Shown here: in pieces, positions 27,207 through 33,445 of the stretch
Numbering within the stretch: the first letter of the stretch is position 1
How the letters are laid out: each line of letters opens with the position of its first letter
Virus record (IMG/VR): IMGVR_UViG_3300023439_000003
Span: 1-33,445 of that record
DNA: 33,445 nucleotides
Source: a virus
Reading direction: 5' to 3' (one strand)
Made by a program: the position numbers and the translations under genes
Notes under the pieces: model-generated
Told to the model about the DNA's origin: nothing
What the model saw: only the letters and a program-made list of their open reading frames with translations
The model's database searches: none

Positions 27207-28817
27207 ATGGCGAAGCGAGACGTCGTCGTTCTGAACGAGCAAGCAAGCAGGCTTGAGGTTGCGCAGGCTGGTGATACTTACAACATGCCTCGCAGCCTTG
27301 ACGTTCAAGGCAACGTCAATGCGACTGGCAACGTCTCTGCGAACTCAGTTTCCGTTGGCGGCGTTGCTGCAAATGCTGGTGAAGTTGCAGCCCAAGCTCT
27401 TCGGTTGCCTGGCGGAACGGTTACTGCACCAAGCCAGATTTCTGGGCAAACGCTTGCTGCATCCATTGCCAATGGCGCAGAAGCAGATCTTGCAGTTGCA
27501 GGCCAACCTCGGTTTGCGTTGACAAATGGCAACCGAACGCTGTTTGCCGTTGATCAAGTCAAAGGCCTTGCTGGAATGCTTGGCAACATCGCCGACCCAT
27601 TAGTCTGGCTGCCGCTGCGCAGGCCTGAGGAGATCACCGGCACGCAGGCGGCTGCTGGTGCGCGTTACTCAGGGCAGGCAACCTTCACGCGCGCGTCCAC
27701 GGCCACCTACATCGATCCTCTGGATGGGCTGCTCAAGACCGCGGCTATCAATACGCCCCGATTTGAGAGGATGGCCGATGGCGGGATTGGCCTCTTGATC
27801 GAGGGCAGCAGCACGAATCTCGTGCTCCAGTCCGAGGCGCTTGATGCGGCAGATTGGATCAAGGCAAACACTACTGTGACTGCGAATGCAGCGGTTGCGC
27901 CAGACGGCAATACGACAGCGGATAAGCTCGTTGAAGGAGCTGTAAGTGGCGGTCATTATATCTATCAGTTGGTATCAGTGACGGGCGGTAATACATACAC
28001 GCTGAGTGTGTATGCAAAGGCTGCTGAACGAACGGTTCTATCCATATCACCATATGATGGGGTGTCTTCTTATGTTGCTGACTTTGACCTAGCTAATGGC
28101 ACGATCACCGTTATAGCAGGAAATCCGACTGCAAAGATAACACAACTCGCTAACGGATGGTATCGCTGCGAGTTGACATTTACCGTTGATCCTGCAGCAA
28201 CAACTCTCACAGCAGAGTTTGTTGTCCGTCAGGTCGTTGGTGGTGGGCCTTATCTCGGCGACGGCACGAGCGGCATCTATCTCTGGGGCGCGCAGCTGGA
28301 GCAGCTGCCCTTCGCCTCGTCCTACATCCCAACGGCCACGGCGCAGGTGACGAGGGCGGGGGATAGGCTATATATCCCAGCAGCAGGTAACCGTCCTGAT
28401 GATGGTAGCGCAACAGGACAGATGACGCTCATCGCTGATGTAGAGATTCGCGGCGCTGGGGCCATCTATCAGGATATATTCCGCTGGAATAATGGCAGCA
28501 CATACCGAATCCTGGCGATGGATACAGCCACTGGTGCCTTCCGCTGTCACCACGGGCCGACGCCGCGGGAGGCTGGATCGATCAACTACGGCACACGGCA
28601 GCGTGTGGCCGTACGCACCGATGGTGCGCTGATGAGCCTGTGGGTTGATGGCGTAAAAGTCGGTGAGTGGCCGGAAGAGGCGCTTACAGCCGATGCCGCG
28701 ACAACAGTCGGCGTTGGGTGTTATCCCAACGGAGACACTGAGCAACTATGGGGCATCATCGCCAATGCGCGCATATACGATCGCGCCCTCACGGACGCCG
28801 AGATGAGCGCCGCGTAA
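27207..28817 (+). CDS. Tail fibre / receptor-binding protein with lectin-like domains
   Basis: In this 536-residue product residues 1-130 are a repetitive beta shaft and probable tail-attachment part (SLDVQGNVNATGNVSANSVS). Residues about 150-370 resemble the carbohydrate-binding domain of phage head/tail spikes (FTRASTATYIDPLDGLLKTA, INTPRFERMADGGIGLLIEG, SSTNLVLQSEALDAADW and YTLSVYAKAAERTVLSISPY). Residues about 390-536 resemble a concanavalin/LamG-type lectin domain (MTLIADVEIRGAGAIYQDIF, VAVRTDGALMSLWVDGVKVG, IANARIYDRALTDAEMSAA). From about 27595 the DNA becomes visibly more GC-rich and changes codon choice, suggesting that the receptor-binding module was acquired separately. Confidence 0.8.
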   Translation: MAKRDVVVLNEQASRLEVAQAGDTYNMPRSLDVQGNVNATGNVSANSVSVGGVAANAGEVAAQALRLPGGTVTAPSQISGQTLAASIANGAEADLAVAGQPRFALTNGNRTLFAVDQVKGLAGMLGNIADPLVWLPLRRPEEITGTQAAAGARYSGQATFTRASTATYIDPLDGLLKTAAINTPRFERMADGGIGLLIEGSSTNLVLQSEALDAADWIKANTTVTANAAVAPDGNTTADKLVEGAVSGGHYIYQLVSVTGGNTYTLSVYAKAAERTVLSISPYDGVSSYVADFDLANGTITVIAGNPTAKITQLANGWYRCELTFTVDPAATTLTAEFVVRQVVGGGPYLGDGTSGIYLWGAQLEQLPFASSYIPTATAQVTRAGDRLYIPAAGNRPDDGSATGQMTLIADVEIRGAGAIYQDIFRWNNGSTYRILAMDTATGAFRCHHGPTPREAGSINYGTRQRVAVRTDGALMSLWVDGVKVGEWPEEALTADAATTVGVGCYPNGDTEQLWGIIANARIYDRALTDAEMSAA

Positions 28818-28828
28818 GGAGGTGAGTG

Positions 28829-29221
28829 ATGGCATACAACGATTTGATCACTTACTGCAGCGACACCAAGGCCCTGATGGCCGAGGTGGAACAGGTTGCG
28901 CCGGATAAGATCATCCGCGATGAGCAGGGAAACGCAGTCGGCATCAGCATCACCAAGACGCCGACGGTGCGTAATGGAACTGAGACGCTCGCCGTCGTGC
29001 GCGTGGACGATCAGGAGCTGCAACTGATTCAGCAGCTCAAGAGTTTGCAGATCCTCGCTCAGGTGTCTGCTGGCGGTGACCTGCTGACCGCGCTGCGTGC
29101 TGATCCTAAGGCGTCTGCGATCTACGATCGTGTCTATCCCCGCACGCCGCAGACGGTGACGCTGGAGGACGGCACGCAGGTCACGGTGCAACCGCCTGAG
29201 CTGATCGGGGCGATTGCATAA
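28829..29221 (+). CDS. Probable tail-fibre accessory protein, 130 aa
   Basis: The start at 28829 has AAGGAGG upstream; a GTG one codon earlier is less well placed. The product has a helical N-terminus (YNDLITYCSDTKALMAEVEQ), a beta centre (IIRDEQGNAVGISITKTPTV, LAVVRVDDQELQLIQQLKSL) and a C-terminal stretch (TPQTVTLEDGTQVTVQPPEL). It follows the fibre gene and shares its GC-rich composition. The two therefore probably moved together, as fibre and assembly or attachment protein usually do. The family is not certain. Confidence 0.65.
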   Translation: MAYNDLITYCSDTKALMAEVEQVAPDKIIRDEQGNAVGISITKTPTVRNGTETLAVVRVDDQELQLIQQLKSLQILAQVSAGGDLLTALRADPKASAIYDRVYPRTPQTVTLEDGTQVTVQPPELIGAIA

Positions 29222-29241
29222 TACAGACTGGAGTAAGCCTC

Positions 29242-29607
29242 ATGGACGAGATTGAGCGCAGGCTGATTAAGCTTGAAGAGCAGATGATCCGCCTCGCAGA
29301 AGGCATGGAGCGCATGGAAGAGGCTATCGAGCGCATTGCCCACATCATGGAACAGCAGGCCGAGATCAGGGCTGGCCACGACATACACGAAAAGGAAATC
29401 CAGCGGTTAAGAGAGGCATCCCATCGGCACGCCAATATGCTAGAACACATTCCTCTCATTGAGCGTCGCCTCGATCGTCTTGAGGGCGAGATCAGTCAGA
29501 TCAAGGCCTCTGTCAACGAGACGAAAGTGATTGCTGGAAAGGCCGCCGCTGTATCTGCTATCATTGCGTCAATCGTTGCGATCATTCTCCGTTGGGGGCT
29601 TGGATAG
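29242..29607 (+). CDS. Coiled-coil membrane protein, XhlA-like (lysis cassette)
   Basis: In this 121-residue product residues 1-95 form one long coiled coil (DEIERRLIKLEEQMIRLAEG, then EKEIQRLREASHRHANMLEH, then LIERRLDRLEGEISQIKASV). The end is one membrane helix (AAAVSAIIASIVAIILRWGLG, about 101-121). This is the layout of haemolysin XhlA-type proteins that assist holin function. It starts the lysis cassette, upstream of the endolysin and holin. A TolA- or spanin-like role is less likely because the membrane helix is C-terminal. Confidence 0.7.
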   Translation: MDEIERRLIKLEEQMIRLAEGMERMEEAIERIAHIMEQQAEIRAGHDIHEKEIQRLREASHRHANMLEHIPLIERRLDRLEGEISQIKASVNETKVIAGKAAAVSAIIASIVAIILRWGLG

Positions 29608-29627
29608 ATACTCACTAGGAGCATCTG

Positions 29628-29831
29628 ATGCGCGAGATGATTGAGCAAGTAATCAAAACTCTAAGAGATGCGACTACTGATCTTGATCGTTTAGTTAGAG
29701 AGTGGGATGATATTGATGATCATCGCAGGCATGAGATCGTAGAACGCGTGCTTGCAGAGCTGATTACTGCTGAAGAAGACATTGACATAGCTGAAATAGC
29801 GCTCGCTCATCGCATTGACCTAAAACGCTAG
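29628..29831 (+). CDS. Small acidic helical protein, 67 aa
   Basis: GGAGC lies upstream of the ATG (a moderate ribosome site). The product is acidic and helical (MREMIEQVIKTLRDATTDLD, then RHEIVERVLAELITAEEDID) with no hydrophobic segment. It sits between the XhlA-like gene and the endolysin. It may regulate lysis timing or be an unrelated passenger; no family is recognised. Confidence 0.65.
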   Translation: MREMIEQVIKTLRDATTDLDRLVREWDDIDDHRRHEIVERVLAELITAEEDIDIAEIALAHRIDLKR

Positions 29832-29856
29832 TGATAGCATCAGTGGAGGTATCACG

Positions 29857-30306
29857 ATGCGATTGTCTCAACACTTCTCACTCGACGAGTTCACGTTCAG
29901 TCAGACTGCCGCTCGCAAAGGAATCGACAACTCTCCTTCGCCTGAGGCTATTGCGATGATGATTGCTCTCTGTGAAGAGGTTCTCGAGCCGCTGCGTGCT
30001 AAGTTAGGCCGTCCCATCATCGTTACATCTGGCTATCGTTCGCCTGGTCTTAACGCGATGATCGGAGGTTCTCCAAACTCTCAGCATTGCAAAGGCGAAG
30101 CTGCTGACGTCGTCGTTCCTGGGTTATCTCCATTGGAAGTTTGCAGGGCCATCGAACAGCTCGGGCGCTATGATCAGTTGATCCATGAGTTTGGACGGTG
30201 GTGTCACGTGTCTTGGCGCGGAGAAGAGCTTTCGCGTCGCGAGACGCTGACCGCGACGCATAAGGATGGGCGCGTGGTATATCTCAGAGGGCTTTTGGAG
30301 GCATGA
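29857..30306 (+). CDS. Endolysin, peptidase M15 family (peptidoglycan D,D- or L,D-endopeptidase)
   Basis: This 149-residue zinc peptidase cuts peptide cross-links of the cell wall at the end of infection. The family motifs are present: IIVTSGYRSPGLN (about 54-66), SQHCKGEAADVV (75-86, with H77 and D84 as zinc ligands), the catalytic acidic residue near IHEF (E111), and WCHVSW (115-120, H117 as third ligand). There is no signal peptide and no separate wall-binding domain, so release depends on the holin. GGAGG lies before the ATG. Its TGA overlaps the next small gene. Confidence 0.9.
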   Translation: MRLSQHFSLDEFTFSQTAARKGIDNSPSPEAIAMMIALCEEVLEPLRAKLGRPIIVTSGYRSPGLNAMIGGSPNSQHCKGEAADVVVPGLSPLEVCRAIEQLGRYDQLIHEFGRWCHVSWRGEELSRRETLTATHKDGRVVYLRGLLEA

Positions 30307-30449
30307 TGATCATCGAAGAAGAGCTTGAGCTTGCAATCAAGCGCCTTCAGAAGATGAATCCTCACATTGACCCTGACGAAATCAGAAAAATCGTTCTGGA
30401 GGAGCAACATGTGGAATCTGATCGCGAGCATCGTAAGTCCGATCGTTGA
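30306..30449 (+). CDS. Small acidic protein, 47 aa
   Basis: GGAGG lies 4 nt before the ATG at 30306; another ATG directly upstream (30303) is too close to that site. The product begins MIIEEELELAIKRLQKMNPH, continues as an acidic-basic helix (DPDEIRKIVLEEQ) and has a basic end. The last 41 nt overlap the holin gene in another frame. It is probably a small lysis-cassette passenger or regulator. Support is moderate. Confidence 0.5.
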   Translation: MIIEEELELAIKRLQKMNPHIDPDEIRKIVLEEQHVESDREHRKSDR

Positions 30450-30798
30450 CTTGGTGAAAGAAGCCGTTCCTGACAAGGACAAGCAGGCGGAGATCCACGC
30501 AAGGATCGTCCGCATGGAAGCGGAGCTTTCTCACAAGATCATTGAATACGAAAAGCAACTGCTTGATGCCCACAAGCAAGTCGTCATGGCAGAAGCGCAA
30601 GGGCATTCGTGGCTGCAACGAAACTGGCGTCCGATTACGATGTTGACCTTCCTCGTTCTCGTCGTCCTTGACTCTCTCGGAATCCTGCCAAATAGGCTTG
30701 CTCCAGAAGCTTGGACTCTTCTCCAGATTGGCCTTGGCGGATACGTCATCGGACGAAGCGCTGAGAAACTGGTTGCAACCCTGAACAGAAAGAGCTAG
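30409..30798 (+). CDS. Holin, 3TM-type (GTA_holin_3TM-like)
   Basis: The start at 30409 has GGAGG 7 nt upstream. The 129-residue product has an amphipathic N-terminal segment (MWNLIASIVSPIVDLVKEAV), a charged helical middle (QAEIHARIVRMEAELSHKII) and the family-like GHSWLQRNWRPITMLTFLVL. Two membrane helices follow (ITMLTFLVLVVLDSLGIL, about 76-93; WTLLQIGLGGYVIGRSAEKL, about 101-120). It permeabilises the inner membrane to release the endolysin. It is the last plus-strand gene before the late terminator. Confidence 0.8.
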   Translation: MWNLIASIVSPIVDLVKEAVPDKDKQAEIHARIVRMEAELSHKIIEYEKQLLDAHKQVVMAEAQGHSWLQRNWRPITMLTFLVLVVLDSLGILPNRLAPEAWTLLQIGLGGYVIGRSAEKLVATLNRKS

Positions 30799-30896
30799 TA
30801 TTCGCATTGCGTTGATGGTTTCGCCTCCTTTTCCATCAGCGCCCTCCTCCTTGGTTCGCTCCCTGAGTCCCGTGACCACCTCCTCCTCCCCGCAAC

Positions 30897-30922
30897 GGGC
30901 GGCTAGGCCGCCCATTCTTTTT
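30897..30922 (+). terminator. Terminator of the late block
   Basis: GGGCGGC and GCCGCCC form a 7-bp stem with a 3-nt loop followed by ATTCTTTTTGTC. It lies about 100 nt after the holin stop, where the rightward block meets the leftward genes. Confidence 0.85.
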
Positions 30923-31009
30923 GTCGTCAGAAAACTACGGCCTATCAGATCGCCTATGATGGCGTTTTTCTGGCCTCTGAATGGTCAGATAGCCGAGAAA
31001 TGCAAAAAC

Positions 31010-31360
31010 TTATTCTGAGCCATCTGAGAGGCTCTGAGAGTAACATTGTAGGATAGTCTGTAGAGCAGAGCCTGATTTGATGTGGTTCGGAGCGAATCTT
31101 AGGACTTTCCATCCGAGCAGGACTGCTGAGTTGTATTTGTCGCAGTCCTTGACGAACCCTGATCCTCTGTTATGGCGTCCGTATATCCAGATCCCTCCTT
31201 CGACTTCAATGGCAATCTTTGCTGATGGGATTGCGAAGTCGAATCGCCACCTGCGTTCTGGGTGAAACTTGTATTCCTCTTCGAACGGAATACCAGCAGC
31301 TTTGAGCTGCATCGCGAGCTGCTGTTCAAGCCTGCTCTTACTTGACTGGGTCCGTGTCAT
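31010..31360 (-). CDS. PD-(D/E)XK endonuclease, DUF559/Vsr-like
   Basis: The start at 31360 has GGGGAG 5 nt upstream; longer in-frame extensions lie inside the helicase gene. The 116-residue product shows the compact nuclease core. It has SRLEQQLAMQLKAAGIPFEE, RRWRFDFAIPSAKIAIEVEG (catalytic Asp in FDF and Glu/Glu in EVEGG), a conserved GRHNRGSGF loop and a final strand GWKVLRFAPNHI. Phages carry such enzymes for resolving branched DNA or cutting host DNA; the target is unknown. Its start overlaps the helicase gene by 23 nt. It is the last gene of this minus-strand block. Confidence 0.8.
   Translation of the reverse strand: MTRTQSSKSRLEQQLAMQLKAAGIPFEEEYKFHPERRWRFDFAIPSAKIAIEVEGGIWIYGRHNRGSGFVKDCDKYNSAVLLGWKVLRFAPNHIKSGSALQTILQCYSQSLSDGSE
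31022..31040. repeat. Copy of the CTCTCAGAG repeat at the convergent junction
   Basis: On the minus strand this reads CTCTCAGAGCCTCTCAGAT. The control region has CTCTCAGAGGCTCTCAGAG (9282-9300), a near match. It lies within the last codons of the nuclease gene, opposite the end of the late block. Confidence 0.45.
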
Positions 31361-32516
31361 AGTATCTCCCCTTTGGGGCATCGATGTAGACGGTAAACCT
31401 GCCATGGCGGAGTTCTTCGATCGTGTTCTCATCCCCTGAGAGCTTGTTCTTGACGATTGATACGTATCTCTTGTTGTTCGGCTCTTCGTCTCGTCCAATG
31501 AGGATGATTGCGTCAGCCTCTTTCTGCTTCGCGACTCTGCTTCCTGCAAGCATGTTCATGTTCAACCATCTGCGCCCCTCAGCTTCTCCTGTCAACTGAG
31601 TCGTCGTGATCACAGGGCAGTATTCCTTAGCCAAAGACCTTGCCCATTGGTAGAGCTTGGCATACATGATGTCCTCTCGTTCGCCTTCGAATCCATAGAC
31701 CTTATCGAGCATGTCGAACACGACGAGATCAGGGCGAACTTCGTCGATGATCGCCTCAATCTCGTTGACCCTGTTCGCTTCAGAGAACTTAATCTTTTCC
31801 AGGAACCTCGGGTAAAACTCGGCATATCGAAGCTGATGCTCCATGATCGTCTGTCGAGTAACTCCGAATGCGCTCTGGAACACTCTGAAGATGACCTTTT
31901 CAGTTGCCTCTTCGTTGTTGAACCAGATGATCTTACGGCATTCCTTCATCATGAAGGAAACCTCGCTTGCAAGCAGAGTCGTCTTCCCAGTCTCAACACG
32001 AGCGCCGATGACGATGAAGTCTCCCTTTCTGATCGGGCCCAGTGACCTGTTCAGGCAATGCAACCGCCAATGAAGCCCGTTTTCTGCTGAGACGTAACCA
32101 AGGACGTCGTCAAACGACGGCTGAACGAACGCCTCCTCAGCCGGAACAGTCAGCGCCTCTTTGATAGCGAACGTCACTTCTTGAAGCGTTCTCTTGCCGT
32201 CAATGACGTCGTAACAGAGAGCAGAGATCTTCTCCGCAGCAACGACTTCGAGAAGCGCCTTGAAGGCATCTCCGTTGTATTTCTTCCCTGCCTCAATGTA
32301 TTCAATGAACTTCTCTCGAAAGTTCTTCTGATAACCAACCTTGATGAACTCCTCAAAGCCAGACTCGTGTTGCGAGTAGAACGTCTCAGCAACCTTCACG
32401 AACTCATACAGCTCCCTCGGAAGGGAAAGCCCGTAAAGGTTCTTCGCGACGGAAAGAAAGACGTCACGCCCCTCAATGGCGCAACGCGCAACGAGCGCCT
32501 CAACGTTGCTGAACAT
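31338..32516 (-). CDS. DnaB-like replicative helicase
   Basis: This 392-residue RecA-fold helicase is a hexameric type that unwinds DNA at the fork. Visible motifs are Walker A GARVETGKT (171-179), the catalytic glutamate region WFNNEEAT (198-205), Walker B DLVVFD (263-268), TTQLTG (305-310) and the DnaB-like SRVAKQKEADAIILI (326-340). The N-terminal 150 residues are helical and carry no primase motif. GGAGG lies 6 nt before the ATG, overlapping the stop of the upstream zinc-ribbon gene. It is in one operon with the nuclease at 31010-31360. A primase was not found in the window. Confidence 0.9.
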   Translation of the reverse strand: MFSNVEALVARCAIEGRDVFLSVAKNLYGLSLPRELYEFVKVAETFYSQHESGFEEFIKVGYQKNFREKFIEYIEAGKKYNGDAFKALLEVVAAEKISALCYDVIDGKRTLQEVTFAIKEALTVPAEEAFVQPSFDDVLGYVSAENGLHWRLHCLNRSLGPIRKGDFIVIGARVETGKTTLLASEVSFMMKECRKIIWFNNEEATEKVIFRVFQSAFGVTRQTIMEHQLRYAEFYPRFLEKIKFSEANRVNEIEAIIDEVRPDLVVFDMLDKVYGFEGEREDIMYAKLYQWARSLAKEYCPVITTTQLTGEAEGRRWLNMNMLAGSRVAKQKEADAIILIGRDEEPNNKRYVSIVKNKLSGDENTIEELRHGRFTVYIDAPKGRYYDTDPVK

Positions 32517-32517
32517 G

Positions 32518-33024
32518 TCAAACCTCCAGGTTCTTGAGTTTCTCCAGGATTTTCAAAGCAAGCTTTTCGTGCTCAATGAGAAGTGGAGATGCTTCGTAGG
32601 CCACGATCTTGAACGCGTATTTCGGGATGCCTGTTATTTCCGACAGTTCGTCTAGGTTGATGCGTCTTTTGAACCGCTTGAGTTGCTTGTTGACCTCTCT
32701 GAACAACCTAAGCCGGTAATAGAACCGATTGAAGTCTTCGTCGAAGATCTTGTAGGACCCATCACGCACCTCCTCCAGGTATTCGTCAAAGATCTTCTGC
32801 ATGTGCTTTTTCATTGAGACTTTGTCGTCCGCCTCAATCAGGATGTCCATAGCCTCAACGGCTGATATTTTCCTTCCAGGTTTCTGCTCTGGAAGCTCGT
32901 ATGGCCCACAGGACTTGCAAAGCGCTACGACTATGCTGTCCATTCGCCTAACAGCTCTTGGAACGAACGCTTTGCAGCCTGGGCATCTCGTCTTATGCCC
33001 TGTTGGAATGACCGGTAGCTTCAT
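32518..33024 (-). CDS. Zinc-ribbon protein upstream of the helicase, 168 aa
   Basis: A CPGC knuckle (14-17) and a CKSC knuckle (36-39) form a probable zinc ribbon in the first 40 residues. A basic helical part follows (SMKKHMQKIFDEYLEEV, RLFREVNKQLKRFKRR), then NLDELSEITGIPKYAFKIVA, which resembles a helix-turn-helix. The product probably binds DNA or RNA. Its position directly before the helicase (two bases between stop and start) suggests a role at the replication fork, such as loader or primer recognition. That is inference. The ribosome site is weak (GGAAG), so translation may be coupled to the upstream gene. Confidence 0.7.
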   Translation of the reverse strand: MKLPVIPTGHKTRCPGCKAFVPRAVRRMDSIVVALCKSCGPYELPEQKPGRKISAVEAMDILIEADDKVSMKKHMQKIFDEYLEEVRDGSYKIFDEDFNRFYYRLRLFREVNKQLKRFKRRINLDELSEITGIPKYAFKIVAYEASPLLIEHEKLALKILEKLKNLEV

Positions 33025-33026
33025 AG

Positions 33027-33236
33027 CTACTTCCGGTGCATCTTCTTCAGCGTCCTTGCCAGAACAACTCGTTTCAGCAACTTCTTGTTGCCGGTTTTCC
33101 TTGCGTGCGCCTCAAGCCTCTTGAGCGCAGAGGCAGAGAGCTTCTGATCGCCCTTGATAATCCCGAGCCGTTTTGCCGTTGCTCTAAGAGCGCCTGGCTT
33201 TTTGATTGCCCGTTGAATCCACTTTCTGTCGCTCAT
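33027..33236 (-). CDS. Small basic phage protein, 69 aa
   Basis: GGGAGGG lies before the ATG. The product is very basic (KPGALRATAKRLGIIKGDQK, then KRLEAHARKTGNKKLLKRVV) and helical. The layout (IQRAIKKPGALRATAKRLG, then a short linker and a basic helix) recalls a widespread small phage protein of unknown function found near replication genes. It overlaps the preceding gene by 53 nt. It is probably nucleic-acid-binding. Confidence 0.7.
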   Translation of the reverse strand: MSDRKWIQRAIKKPGALRATAKRLGIIKGDQKLSASALKRLEAHARKTGNKKLLKRVVLARTLKKMHRK

Positions 33237-33405
33237 GTTTCCCTCCCAGTTGAGACTTAAGCTTCCAGTTCTTCCGACGCAGGTAATCCACCGCGCTGGA
33301 CAGCGTCAAAAGCGTCTGAGAAAGCTCCACGTGGCCATTCTCAGCAGCCCAGGTTGCCCACTTGAATGCGTCTGCGATGACTTCAGATAGAGGACGATAC
33401 TTCAT
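33184..33405 (-). CDS. Hypothetical protein, 73 aa
   Basis: The start at 33405 has GGAGG 6 nt upstream and overlaps the tail of the gene entering from the right edge. The product begins MKYRPLSEVIADAFKWATWA and continues as a helix (ELSQTLLTLSSAVDYLRRKN). It ends basic (KARRS), with the last 53 nt overlapping the next gene. No family is recognised. Confidence 0.65.
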   Translation of the reverse strand: MKYRPLSEVIADAFKWATWAAENGHVELSQTLLTLSSAVDYLRRKNWKLKSQLGGKHERQKVDSTGNQKARRS

Positions 33406-33406
33406 C

Positions 33407-33445
33407 TCATTCCTCCAGTTGCATTCTGCCAACGACGTCTCCCAA
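33407..33445 (-). CDS. C-terminal end of a gene cut by the right edge
   Basis: The last 12 codons (LGDVVGRMQLEE) run into a TGA directly ahead of the next ATG, and the ribosome site of the next gene lies inside this tail. This is the usual tight packing of the block. Nothing can be said of the product. Confidence 0.4.
   Translation of the reverse strand: MGDVVGRMQLEE

Noticed and set aside
30382-30915. Antisense open frame across the holin gene and the terminator
   Set aside because: It runs through the terminator stem and the reverse strand of a convincing holin gene.

Overview
The window is part of the genome of a double-stranded DNA tailed phage, or a prophage cut at both edges. It has podovirus-type architecture. 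The evidence is an ordered packaging-head-tail-ejection-lysis block: small and large terminase, portal, scaffold, an SU10-like major capsid protein, adaptor, a P22 gp10-like nozzle, ejection proteins, fibre, M15 endolysin and holin. There are no long tail tube, sheath or tape-measure genes. The host cannot be named. No spanin pair is recognisable, which would fit a host without a classical outer membrane. I saw no tRNA, integrase or insertion sequence.

Layout. (1) Positions 1-8106, minus strand: about 26 small, tightly packed genes, nearly all with a strong AAGGAGG-type ribosome site. Recognisable ones are an N6-adenine DNA methyltransferase (cut by the left edge), dUTPase, a Cas4/RecB-like nuclease with four cysteines, an OB-like protein, two zinc-ribbon miniproteins and a Csx16-family protein. 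GC-rich hairpins sit at or near stop codons, several only 25-35 nt before the next start. (2) Positions 8107-9544: a 1.4 kb non-coding divergent control region. It holds perfect palindromes, CTGACTG iterons, a large nested inverted repeat, eight GGGG tracts and a 134-bp tandem duplication. It is the best candidate for a replication origin and for the promoters of both arms. (3) Positions 9545-30798, plus strand: the late block, with an internal terminator after the capsid gene and another after the holin gene. (4) Positions 31010-33445, minus strand: a convergent replication block with a PD-(D/E)XK nuclease, a DnaB-like helicase, a zinc-ribbon protein and small genes, continuing past the right edge.

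How it works together. The two minus-strand blocks look like early functions: DNA modification, nucleotide metabolism, replication, recombination and host takeover. The plus-strand block builds and releases virions. The standout is the Csx16-like protein at 6104-6469. Csx16 is a family associated with type III CRISPR and reported to be a ring nuclease. Alone in a phage early operon, with no cas genes around it, it is a good candidate for an anti-CRISPR that destroys cyclic oligoadenylate signals. Several genes below about 60 codons were added by reading the sequence directly (1456-1608, 5853-6020, 6921-7100, 30306-30449), as were the partial genes at both edges.
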